DNA of 64,000 nucleotides from a bacterium (lineage in GTDB: Bacteria; Armatimonadota; Zipacnadia; Zipacnadales; Zipacnadaceae). The stretch lies in NCBI GenBank assembly GCA_030603495.1, contig JAUVXR010000004.1, positions 1 to 64,000 of the forward strand. The letters are read 5' to 3'. Positions within the stretch are counted from its first letter, which is position 1; the number at the start of each line of letters is the position of its first letter. The notes beneath the pieces were generated by a model, which ran no database searches, had not been told where the DNA came from, and saw only the letters and a program-made list of their open reading frames with translations. Positions 8,226 to 16,029 of the stretch are shown one piece after another. The translations under genes and the position numbers were made by a program.

Positions 8226-9173
8226 CTAGTCGCGCAGAACCGAAAGCGGCCGTTCATCCAGCCGATGCAGGCCGGCATCCAGCGCTGCCTGCACCGCGTC
8301 CCGATACTCGGCTAAAGTGGGGCGCCGGTTGATCTCGTTGACTTCCCCGGCCCGGTAGCAGGGCCGGTACTGCGCCATCACATTGACATACGTACCCGTG
8401 CTTAGGTTCGCCAGGAAGCGCATTATGCCTTCGCTGCCGGCTAGATTGTTGGGCAGGACGAGGTGCCGAACCAGCAAGCCGTGCTGCGCCAGACCACGTT
8501 CGTCAATCTGTAAGTCCCCCACCTGCCGGTGCATCTCGGCGATGGCCGCTTTCATCCGCTCTGGATAGTCCGACGCGCCGGACAGGCGAGCCGCGACCAG
8601 GCCGTCGCTGTACTTCGCATCGGGCATATATATATCTACAACGCCTGCCAGCAGCGTGAGAGTCTCCACTGACTCGTAACCGCCGCAATTGTAGACCAGT
8701 GGGACTGCCAACCCTTGCTCGGCGGCAATCACCAGCGCTTCGAGTATCTGGGGGACGAAGTGAGTCGGCGTCACCAGATTGATATTGTGGCAGCCGAGGC
8801 GCTGTAGCTCAAGCATAGAGTCGGCCAGCCGCTCGTCACTGACCGCCCGCCCGCGTCCCAGGTGGCTGATGTCATGGTTCTGGCAGAATATACAGCCCAG
8901 CGAACAGTTGGTGAGGAAAATCGTCCCCGATCCGCCCAGACCGACCAAGGGTCGCTCTTCGCCGAAGTGGGGGCCGTGGCTGGCAACCACTGCCTCGCGG
9001 CCGCTACGGCAAAAGCCCGTCTCGCCGGAAAGCCGATTGACTCGACACTCCCTGGGGCAGAGGCGGCATTCGCTAAGCACCTCCACCGCGCGATCGCGGC
9101 GTTTGGCCAATTCACCTGTGCGTAGCAGCGCTTGGTAGGCTGGCACAGACCTATCACCAGTCACGCAGACCAT
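8226..9173 (-). CDS. Radical SAM protein, PflX-like
   Basis: A 315-aa protein of the pyruvate-formate-lyase-activase-like group (COG1313, PflX). An N-terminal Cys cluster (ECRLCPRECRVNRLSGETGF, then C) precedes the SAM-binding [4Fe-4S] motif CSLGCIFCQN near residue 95. NLVTPTHFVPQ and MPDAKYSD are family signatures. The substrate is unknown; relatives are thought to modify a protein or a small molecule through a 5'-deoxyadenosyl radical. The ATG overlaps the end of surE by 20 nt and a GTG nine bases later also overlaps it, so translation is probably coupled. Confidence 0.88.
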   Translation of the reverse strand: MVCVTGDRSVPAYQALLRTGELAKRRDRAVEVLSECRLCPRECRVNRLSGETGFCRSGREAVVASHGPHFGEERPLVGLGGSGTIFLTNCSLGCIFCQNHDISHLGRGRAVSDERLADSMLELQRLGCHNINLVTPTHFVPQILEALVIAAEQGLAVPLVYNCGGYESVETLTLLAGVVDIYMPDAKYSDGLVAARLSGASDYPERMKAAIAEMHRQVGDLQIDERGLAQHGLLVRHLVLPNNLAGSEGIMRFLANLSTGTYVNVMAQYRPCYRAGEVNEINRRPTLAEYRDAVQAALDAGLHRLDERPLSVLRD

Positions 9174-9921
9174 CCATCAGTGAGCCGAGATTACCCAGGT
9201 CCTGGTAGCTGGTCACGTCGAAGTGAGCAGGTGTAATCGAGATCTTGTTTTCGGCGATTGCGGCAATGTCTGTGTCTGGGGCACTGTCGGACTCTTTGGG
9301 GTCTCCGGTGAGCCAGTAGTAGACGTCGCCGCGTGGGTCTTGGCGCTTCTCAATACGGTTAAGGTAAGCTCGGCGGCCCAGCCGGGTAATGGCGATGCCC
9401 GCGATCTTCTCGTAAGATACGGCCGGCACATTCACGTTCAGGAAGCAGTCGGCGGGCAGAGCAGTATCGGGCAGGACGCTGGCTAGCTTGGCGGCGAAGC
9501 GGGCCGCGGGGCCGAAGCTAACTTCGTTGTAGGAGGTAACCGAAATCGCAAAGCTGCGTATCCCCTGGATGGCCGCCTCCATCGCCGCCGAGACCGTACC
9601 CGAGTAGAGCATCTCTTCACCGAGGTTCGCCCCGCCGTTGATGCCGGCAATCACCAGGTCTGGGGGGGCTGCTCCGGTCAGAGCGCCGAGGATCACACAG
9701 TCTGCCGGTGTGCCGTTGCATGAGAAGACCTCCCCGCGCACATCGGGGAGGTTCACTGGCTGCATTCGTAGCGGCTTGTGCAGCGTGACGGCGTGGCCGG
9801 CGGCGCTCTGCTCGCGTTCAGGTGCGACGACCCGGACCTGGTTTGCCTCTTGCAGGCTGATGACCAGGGCATGCAGCCCGGGCGCATGAACTCCGTCATC
9901 ATTGGTTACCAGTATGCGCAT
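9154..9921 (-). CDS. surE: 5'/3'-nucleotidase SurE
   Basis: A 255-aa cytosolic metal-dependent nucleoside monophosphatase. It begins MRILVTNDDGVHAPG, where the NDDG motif provides the metal-binding Asp pair. CNGTPADCVILG, GINGGANLGEEMLYSGTVSA and AMEAA follow at the usual positions, the second loop carrying the metal-binding Asn. AAGGTCA lies six bases before the ATG. It is the first gene of a pair with the radical SAM gene. Confidence 0.93.
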   Translation of the reverse strand: MRILVTNDDGVHAPGLHALVISLQEANQVRVVAPEREQSAAGHAVTLHKPLRMQPVNLPDVRGEVFSCNGTPADCVILGALTGAAPPDLVIAGINGGANLGEEMLYSGTVSAAMEAAIQGIRSFAISVTSYNEVSFGPAARFAAKLASVLPDTALPADCFLNVNVPAVSYEKIAGIAITRLGRRAYLNRIEKRQDPRGDVYYWLTGDPKESDSAPDTDIAAIAENKISITPAHFDVTSYQDLGNLGSLMDGLRDW

Positions 9922-10232
9922 CTCTGTGACCTTTCGGGGCGGCGGGTATCACAGATTTGTTGCTATTGTCGAATCACGTGTTCCTAATCCGTTTCACTCA
10001 ATCCGCTACCCCAGGGCTCGATCAGGATGGCCCTCGTGCTCGTGCTACCACAGTCGGTGGCAAGGTAGGCCAGAAGCGTAAGCTTATGGTTCTCCCGACC
10101 CGGCGTTGTCCTGTCTCATGCTGTCGGGTATGCATTTCCTTGCCCTCCCCTCTACCTCAAACGGCTTACCTACTGCATGGTGGGTGCGGCAGACAGTCAA
10201 GCTGTCAATGAGCGGCGAATACCTTTGTGCCA
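9922..10232. other. Intergenic stretch, 311 bp
   Basis: No ORF with a ribosome site and no RNA gene is visible. A small hairpin (GACAG, loop, CTGTC) lies near 10192-10206, upstream of the surE promoter side and downstream of serA. Confidence 0.4.
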
Positions 10233-11195
10233 CTACGGCTTCTCGGCCGGCAGTGCATTTACTGGCCAGCGTGGCGGCCGGCCCTCCAGGACGTCAACGA
10301 CCTGCTGCGCGGCATCCACGGCGACGTTTACCTGCGCTTCAGTGGTTGAAGCGCCCAGGTGAGGGGTAGCGACGACGTTATCCAGCGCCACAAGCTCGGG
10401 ATTGGGCTGCGATCCGCCCGCAAACACGTCCAGGGCGGCTCCGCCGATGCGGCCCTCTTTCAGAGCCTCCACAAGTGCGTTCTCCTCGACAATGCCGCCC
10501 CGGGCACAGTTAATGAGAATCGCGCCTGGCTTCATCAGTGCGAGCTGCGCGGCGCCGATCATACCACGGGTATCGTCGGTCAGAGCCGGGTGGATAGTCA
10601 GGAAGTCGGTGCGCTTGAGGACCTCTTCCAGGCTCAACATCTCGGCGCCCAGATTGTCAGCATGCTGCGGGGCGATGTACGGATCGTAAGCGACGATTCC
10701 CATGCCCAGCCCCCGCCCGCGGCGGGCCACTTCCGAGCCGATCTTGCCCAGCCCCACGATGCCCAGTGTCTTGCCGGTCACCTGCCGGCCCATGAAGCGC
10801 TTGCGCTCCCACTTGCCTGCCTGCAAGCTCGCGTGGGCCTGGGGAATATTGCGGGCAGCCGCGAGCAGCATTGCGATGGTGTGCTCAGCAGCGGCTACAG
10901 TATTGCCGGTGGGGCAGTTGACCACCAGCACGCCTCGCCGCGTCGCGGCTGGTATGTCAATGTTGTCCACGCCCACGCCAGCCCGCGCGATGATCTTCAG
11001 CTTGTCAGCGGCTGCGATGATCTTTTCGGTAACCTGTGCGCCACTGCGCACTACCAGCGCGTCCGCCCCGACGACTGCCTCGGCGAGTTGGTCCTCGCTA
11101 AGCCCAGGCTGAAGTTCTACCTGGGCGATCGCCTCGAGTATTGCCACGCCTTCGTCCGCCAGCGGATCACAGACTAGCACTCGGTAACTACTCAC
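10233..11195 (-). CDS. serA: D-3-phosphoglycerate dehydrogenase, short form
   Basis: NAD-dependent oxidation of 3-phosphoglycerate, the first step of the phosphorylated serine pathway. The substrate domain carries VVRSGAQVTEKII and ARAGVGVDNIDIPAAT. The Rossmann fold begins GIVGLGKIGSEVARR near residue 148. The catalytic Arg lies in INCARGG and the catalytic His in ATPHLGAST. At 320 aa it lacks the C-terminal ASB and ACT domains, so serine feedback through ACT is not expected. It lies 17 bp after a class V aminotransferase that would make phosphoserine or a related product, which supports SerA over other 2-hydroxyacid dehydrogenases. Confidence 0.85.
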   Translation of the reverse strand: MSSYRVLVCDPLADEGVAILEAIAQVELQPGLSEDQLAEAVVGADALVVRSGAQVTEKIIAAADKLKIIARAGVGVDNIDIPAATRRGVLVVNCPTGNTVAAAEHTIAMLLAAARNIPQAHASLQAGKWERKRFMGRQVTGKTLGIVGLGKIGSEVARRGRGLGMGIVAYDPYIAPQHADNLGAEMLSLEEVLKRTDFLTIHPALTDDTRGMIGAAQLALMKPGAILINCARGGIVEENALVEALKEGRIGGAALDVFAGGSQPNPELVALDNVVATPHLGASTTEAQVNVAVDAAQQVVDVLEGRPPRWPVNALPAEKP

Positions 11196-11212
11196 AGCTT
11201 TTCTCCCGCGAA

Positions 11213-12355
11213 CTAGGCATTGGCAGCAACTTCTTCGATAGCATCAAGCGCCGCTTCCACTGTGCATTGGTAGCCCAGGTCAGCTAGGCTAGAGGCCACG
11301 GCCTGGATCGTGCGTCGCATCTCTGTCAGACCGGCGCAACCCAGATGGCCGAGGCGGAAGATCTTCCCCTTGAGGTCGCCCTGGCCGCCAGAAACGAGGA
11401 TGTTATGCTCGTCACGTATGTGCTTTACCAGGTTGGTCGAGTCCAGGCCTTCGGGCGATTCGACTGCGGTCACCACATCGGAAGCGTATTGCGGGTCAGC
11501 GAAGAGCGCCAGATCCAGCGCTTGCACCGCGGCCCGTGCGGCTTCGCCCATCTGATGGTGGCGGCGGTAGACGTTGGGCAGCCCTTCAGCCTGAATCAGA
11601 GCTACGACCTCAGCGAGCGCCACCATCATATTGACGTTCGGCGTGTACGGAGTCTGCCCCTTCCTGGCGGACTTTTTCGCCTCTTGCAAGTCAAAGTAGA
11701 ACCGGGGCATCTGGGCACTCTCTACGGCTTGCCACGCCCGTTCGCTCACTGCGACGAAGCCCAATCCCGGGGGGAGCATCAGCGCCTTCTGCGAGCCGGC
11801 GATCACTACGTCCACCGACCAATCGTCCATCTCAAAGGGGATCCCCCCGAGGCTGCTGACGGCGTCCACGATAACCAGCGCTCCGTGGCTGTTGGCCACC
11901 TCGGCTAGGGCTGCCACGTCCTGGCAGACACCAGTGGAAGTCTCGTTCTGCACCAGCAGGACAGCGTCCGGCTTGCGGTCAGCGGCCAGTGCAGTCAGTA
12001 CTTCGGGCGTGGCGGCCCGCCCCGGCTCTACCGTCAGCCAGCTTACCTGGGCGCCGAAGGTCGCGGCGATCTCGCCCAGCCGTTCGCCGAACTTGCCGCT
12101 GCTGATGGCTATCACCCGGTCGCCGGGCGATAGGAAGTTGACCACGCCTGCCTCCATTGCGCCGGTGCTGGATGAAGTCAAAATCAGCACATCACTATCC
12201 GTGCCGAACAGCGGCTTGAGGCCCTCCGTGCACACGTCAAGCAACTGGGCGAACTCACTGTCGCGGTGATAGATCGAGGGCTGACCGAGTGCCTCCCGCA
12301 CGGCGTGGGGCAGATTAGTCGGTCCGGGAATCATTAGCAGCGGCTCACGGTTCAT
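11213..12355 (-). CDS. Class V aminotransferase (alanine-glyoxylate/phosphoserine type)
   Basis: A 380-aa PLP enzyme. The start is set by MNREPLLMIPGPTNLP, which is where family members begin; the frame runs further upstream but that part lies inside the neighbouring gene. Conserved text includes SIYHRDSEFAQLL, SSSTGAMEAGVVN, VDAVSSLGG and the PLP-lysine segment IAGSQKALMLPPG. Beside serA it probably transaminates 3-phosphohydroxypyruvate, or links serine, alanine and glyoxylate; several phyla use this SerA-plus-class-V pair. The start overlaps the end of the upstream pyrophosphorylase gene by 11 bp. AGGAG lies about 14 bases before the ATG. Confidence 0.88.
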   Translation of the reverse strand: MNREPLLMIPGPTNLPHAVREALGQPSIYHRDSEFAQLLDVCTEGLKPLFGTDSDVLILTSSSTGAMEAGVVNFLSPGDRVIAISSGKFGERLGEIAATFGAQVSWLTVEPGRAATPEVLTALAADRKPDAVLLVQNETSTGVCQDVAALAEVANSHGALVIVDAVSSLGGIPFEMDDWSVDVVIAGSQKALMLPPGLGFVAVSERAWQAVESAQMPRFYFDLQEAKKSARKGQTPYTPNVNMMVALAEVVALIQAEGLPNVYRRHHQMGEAARAAVQALDLALFADPQYASDVVTAVESPEGLDSTNLVKHIRDEHNILVSGGQGDLKGKIFRLGHLGCAGLTEMRRTIQAVASSLADLGYQCTVEAALDAIEEVAANA

Positions 12356-13382
12356 AAGTGCAAAGCACTCCTCTGGTCTGACTGTGTCCGTCAGCAACAA
12401 CTTCGTTCTCGGCGACGACGACCGATTCCAACGCGGCGTTAGCTCCGATGACAGCCCCCGGATGGACAATGCAGTCGCGCAAAGCCGCCCTCTCGCCCAC
12501 TTGTACATCGTGACCGAGTGTAACGAAAGGCCCGATCTGCGCGCCGGCGCCAATGCTCACGTCCTCGCCGCAGCAGGTGGGCCCCTGAATTGTGACATCG
12601 TCTTTTGCCTGGTCGGCGGAGCATTCTGGCCAATTGGCCCACGGCAGCTGGCCGCTGAGCAGATCACGGTTGGCCGCCAGGTAAGTCTCGGTGCGGCCGA
12701 CATCCGTCCAGTAACCTTCCCGCGCGGGCAGATGCCCGTACATCGGTAGTCCCTGCTCCAACAGCGCTGGAAAGAGGTCAGTCTCGTTGGAGTATGGTCG
12801 GTCAGCCGGGATGTGGTTGAGCACCTCTGATGCCATCACGTAGACGCCGGCGTTGACCGTATTCTGCCCGGTTTCGTCATCTGGGACCTTTTCGTGAAAC
12901 GCAGTGATGTAGCCGCGGTCGTCGCGCTGGATCAGCCCGAAGTGAGTGATGTCCTCCACGCGCCGCAGCAGTATTGTCACTGCCGCCTGTGCCTGCCGGT
13001 GTGCCTGGGCAAGCTCGGTCAGGTCACAGTCCAGAATCAAGTCACCGTTGAAGGCAAAAAAGTCACCCGCGATGAGCAGTTCGGCGTTCTTGATCGCGCC
13101 GGCGGTGTCCAACGGCCGTTCCTCCTGCACGTAGGTGAGCCGCAACCCCCAGCGCCGGCCCGTGCCCAGTGCGGGCCGGAGCTTGTCGGCGTGGTAGGCG
13201 GTGGTCAAGATGGCCTCCGAGACCCCGTAGCGCCCGAGCAGTATCAGTTCGTAGGAGATGAGTGGCTGATTCAGCACCGGCAGCAGGGCCTTAGGTGTCC
13301 GATAGGTCAAGGGACGCAGCCGTGTTCCCTGCCCACCGGCCAACAGTACCGCCTGCGATATGGGAGACTGGTTTGGCGCCAT
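12345..13382 (-). CDS. Sugar-nucleotide pyrophosphorylase (mannose-1-phosphate guanylyltransferase-like)
   Basis: A 345-aa nucleotidyltransferase that joins a sugar 1-phosphate to an NTP for glycan synthesis. The signature AVLLAGGQGTRLRPLTYRTP with PKALLPVLNQPLI binds the nucleotide; FFAFNGDLILDCD holds the metal Asp; GYWTDVGRTETYLAANRDLL follows. Residues 250-340 are left-handed beta-helix hexapeptide text (CCGEDVSIGAGAQIGPFVTL, ALRDCIVHPGAVIGANAALE). GDP-mannose pyrophosphorylase is the nearest named type, but a glucose- or ADP-specific role cannot be excluded. It is in tight array with yjbQ upstream and the aminotransferase downstream. Confidence 0.85.
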   Translation of the reverse strand: MAPNQSPISQAVLLAGGQGTRLRPLTYRTPKALLPVLNQPLISYELILLGRYGVSEAILTTAYHADKLRPALGTGRRWGLRLTYVQEERPLDTAGAIKNAELLIAGDFFAFNGDLILDCDLTELAQAHRQAQAAVTILLRRVEDITHFGLIQRDDRGYITAFHEKVPDDETGQNTVNAGVYVMASEVLNHIPADRPYSNETDLFPALLEQGLPMYGHLPAREGYWTDVGRTETYLAANRDLLSGQLPWANWPECSADQAKDDVTIQGPTCCGEDVSIGAGAQIGPFVTLGHDVQVGERAALRDCIVHPGAVIGANAALESVVVAENEVVADGHSQTRGVLCTYEP

Positions 13383-13400
13383 TGCGTGCCTCCGGCCTGA

Positions 13401-13802
13401 CTACCCCGGTATCACCGTCACCGTCACGCGGCGGTCGCGGGGGCCATCGAGCTCCACCAGCATTATCCGCTGCCACGTGCCCAACTCTATCTGACCGCCA
13501 CTGATCGGCAGACAGACGCTATTACCCAGCACCGAGGCGGCCAGGTGCGCTGCGGCGTTGTCGTCAATGCGGTCATGCCGCCAGCTCCTGTCCGAGGTCA
13601 GCTTGCTGATTAGCTCCAGCGTATCGGCCACCAGGCTGCTCTCATTCTCGTTGACGTAGACTGTGCAGGTACAGTGGGATGCGGTCACACAGACCAGTCC
13701 CTCGGCACAGTTCGCTTCCCCCACAGCCTGCTGCACCCTATTGGTTATGTCCACGATCTCGCGATGACTGGCCGTGCGCGTGTGAAATCCGTGTACGGGC
13801 AT
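13401..13802 (-). CDS. yjbQ: YjbQ/UPF0047 family protein
   Basis: A 133-aa trimeric beta-barrel family member, sometimes described as having thiamine-phosphate synthase side activity. Family signatures are visible: TASHCTCTVYVNENESSLV, RHDRIDDNAAAHLAASVLG and GTWQRIMLVELDGPRDRRV, with conserved His, Cys and Glu around a possible metal site. The length is normal. It starts 9 bp after the recJ stop codon, so it is co-transcribed with it. Confidence 0.9.
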   Translation of the reverse strand: MPVHGFHTRTASHREIVDITNRVQQAVGEANCAEGLVCVTASHCTCTVYVNENESSLVADTLELISKLTSDRSWRHDRIDDNAAAHLAASVLGNSVCLPISGGQIELGTWQRIMLVELDGPRDRRVTVTVIPG

Positions 13803-13811
13803 GGCGATAGG

Positions 13812-15542
13812 CTAACCTCCTTGGTTCGGGTCACCGGGACGCACGGCTTCCAGGCGCAATTGCAGCTCCTGACTACCCTTATATTCATTGATCTCTGGCG
13901 TAAAGCATAGGTCAACTCGCTGGCCGGGTCCTATCCACCCAGCGGTTGATGCCAAGCCGAAGCCGATACAATCCCAGGCACGGCCATTGGACAGAACTTG
14001 CAGCTTGAGGTGCTGCTCTCGCTTACCGACCGCGCGGCAGCCTGTGACCTCGAGCCCCAGAGATGCAAACAACGGCTGGGGATTGTCCTGCCCGCATGGC
14101 TCCACAGTCTGCAGGTCCGCCAGTAGTCGCTCGTCTATCTCCCCGAGCGTGACCTGCGCGTCCACCCGTAACGTTGGGCCTCTCGCCTCCGGTCCGATGG
14201 TTTCGGTGGCCAGTTCACTAATGCGTTGGCCGAAGGCGGGCAGGCATTGGCGGCTGATCGTCAGCCCCGCGGCTGCGGCGTGCCCACCGTGGCGCACCAG
14301 TAGGTCGGTACATCTCTCGAAGGCCTCGGCGATGTCAAAGCCTTCCACGCTCCGGGCCGAGCCCCGGGCCTGGTCACCTTCGTGGACCAGTAGTATCGCT
14401 GGCCGGTGGTAGTGCTCGAGGAGCTTGGAGGCGACAATGCCCACGACACCGATGTGCCAATCGGGCGAATCGAGCACCAGAACCGGGCTCTGCTGGAGCT
14501 CTTCCTGCTCGTCAATCATCGCCAGCGCGTCCAGGTAGACCCGCTCCTGCTCCTGCCGCCGCTCGCGGTTGATACTGTCCAGGTATAGCGCCAGCCGGCG
14601 GCCCTCTACCTCGTCGTCGGTCAGCAACAGTTGCAGAGCATCAGTGGCGTCACCCAGCCGGCCTACCGCGTTGAGCCGGGGCGCGAGGCGATAGCTAATG
14701 TCCTGAGCGTTGACCGTCGAATTAAGCCGGCATATATCTATCAGCGCACGTAGCCCGGCTTTGCGTGTCTGCGGCAGCAGCTTCAACCCCAGCGCAGCCA
14801 TCACTCGATTCTCACCGCGCAGGGGGACCATGTCGGCCACTGTGCCGAGGGCGACCAGGTCAAGGAAAGCGCGCTGTAGTGAGCTCTGTGAGATATCCAG
14901 CGCCTGGCAGACCGCCGAGGCTACCTTGAAACAGAGCCCCACTGCGGCCAGTTCACGCTCTGGATAGTGGGAATCGCTGCGCTTGGGATCAACGATCCAG
15001 GCATCTGGGGCTGGCTCCGGGCCGGGCTCGTGATGGTCTATCACGATGACGTCAACTCCTGCCGTCCGGGCAGCCGCTATCGGCTCGTGCGCGCGTACGC
15101 CGCAGTCAACCGCTACTATCAGCCTGATTCCCCGTGCTATGGCCTGGGCCACTGCCTCCTGGCTCAGTCCGTACTGGTCTTTGACGCGATGGGGAATGTA
15201 GTAGCTGACGTTTAAGCCCAGAGTTGATAGGAATCTGGTCATCAGCGCACAGGCGGTGACGCCGTCCACGTCGTAGTCGCCGTGGACCAGCACGTGCTCG
15301 CGGTTGGCGATAGCGCGGCACAGCCGCTCGACCGCTGGCTCGATGTCCGGCAGCGTATCGGGGCTATGCAAGTGTTCTACGGCCGGATGCATGAACTCCT
15401 GAATGGCTGCGATGCTGTTCAGACCGCGATTGCGCAGCGTCGCCGCTGTCAGGGGATGAATGCCAGCGGCCTGCGCAATATGTTGTTCAGACTCGTGATC
15501 TCGCGGTGGTATCAGCCACTCGTTGGCCACGGGCAGAGGCAT
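13812..15542 (-). CDS. recJ: Single-stranded-DNA exonuclease RecJ
   Basis: A 5'-3' exonuclease of the RecF repair pathway and mismatch repair, 576 aa (normal length). DHH-family motifs are present: HGDYDVDGVTACALM (about 85), VAVDCGVRAHEPI, VIDHHEPG (the DHH triad), and the DHHA1 segment HGGHAAAAGLTI near residue 415. The oligonucleotide-binding tail contains FASLGLEVTGCRAVGKREQH. The ATG at 15542 opens a run of five genes down to serA. Confidence 0.93.
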   Translation of the reverse strand: MPLPVANEWLIPPRDHESEQHIAQAAGIHPLTAATLRNRGLNSIAAIQEFMHPAVEHLHSPDTLPDIEPAVERLCRAIANREHVLVHGDYDVDGVTACALMTRFLSTLGLNVSYYIPHRVKDQYGLSQEAVAQAIARGIRLIVAVDCGVRAHEPIAAARTAGVDVIVIDHHEPGPEPAPDAWIVDPKRSDSHYPERELAAVGLCFKVASAVCQALDISQSSLQRAFLDLVALGTVADMVPLRGENRVMAALGLKLLPQTRKAGLRALIDICRLNSTVNAQDISYRLAPRLNAVGRLGDATDALQLLLTDDEVEGRRLALYLDSINRERRQEQERVYLDALAMIDEQEELQQSPVLVLDSPDWHIGVVGIVASKLLEHYHRPAILLVHEGDQARGSARSVEGFDIAEAFERCTDLLVRHGGHAAAAGLTISRQCLPAFGQRISELATETIGPEARGPTLRVDAQVTLGEIDERLLADLQTVEPCGQDNPQPLFASLGLEVTGCRAVGKREQHLKLQVLSNGRAWDCIGFGLASTAGWIGPGQRVDLCFTPEINEYKGSQELQLRLEAVRPGDPNQGG

Positions 15543-15726
15543 GATGGTGGACCCTTCAGGGATCGGTGCGTTGGTCCCCAGTATAGGCCACTGATTTGAT
15601 TTCTGTCAACGGACTCGCTGCCGGCGTTGGGAGACGTGCCCGGCCGTCTGTGCAGGCGGAGAAGGACTCTAACTGGGTTACAGGGAATATGCAACACCTA
15701 CCACCGGTGAGGAAGAGGGACAGATA

Positions 15727-15795
15727 GTGAGCCGAGCGAAGGTTGCTGTCACCGATCATATTGAGCCTGTTCTGGACTGGGAGGCTACCGAGCTG
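15727..15795 (+). pseudogene. N-terminal stub of a 2-hydroxyacid dehydrogenase
   Basis: GTG at 15727, after a GAAGAGGGA sequence, starts SRAKVAVTDHIEPVLDWEAT and then ELARHSPAL. It matches the first 25 residues of D-isomer 2-hydroxyacid dehydrogenases (KVxVTDxxxPxLDxE) and then becomes unrelated text. It is fused at once to the oxidoreductase stub that follows. Confidence 0.45.
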
Positions 15796-15845
15796 GCGCG
15801 GCACTCACCGGCGCTGCCCTGCCCGCCAACAACTGGACGGTGGAC

Positions 15846-15964
15846 CAGGGCAACGCGCCCGCCCCGCCCTGGAGATCGCCTTGGCTATGTACAAGTCGGC
15901 AGATAGCGGCGAGCAAGTATCCCTGCCGCTGGATCCGTCGTTACGCGCTCTAGGCCACGGGTAG
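15846..15964 (+). pseudogene. C-terminal stub of a Gfo/Idh/MocA oxidoreductase
   Basis: In a different frame from the stub before it, this reads RPALEIALAMYKSADSGEQV and then SLPLDPSL, ending at TAG 15962-15964. The pattern 'ALEIALAxYxSAxxGxxVxLPL' is the standard C-terminal helix and tail of Gfo/Idh/MocA sugar oxidoreductases. The rest of the gene is gone. Confidence 0.55.
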
Positions 15965-16029
15965 GCCATTTGGTGTGTCATGACGTGGCTGGATTGTGAG
16001 GACGCTCTATCTACCGAGGAGGAACTGCT

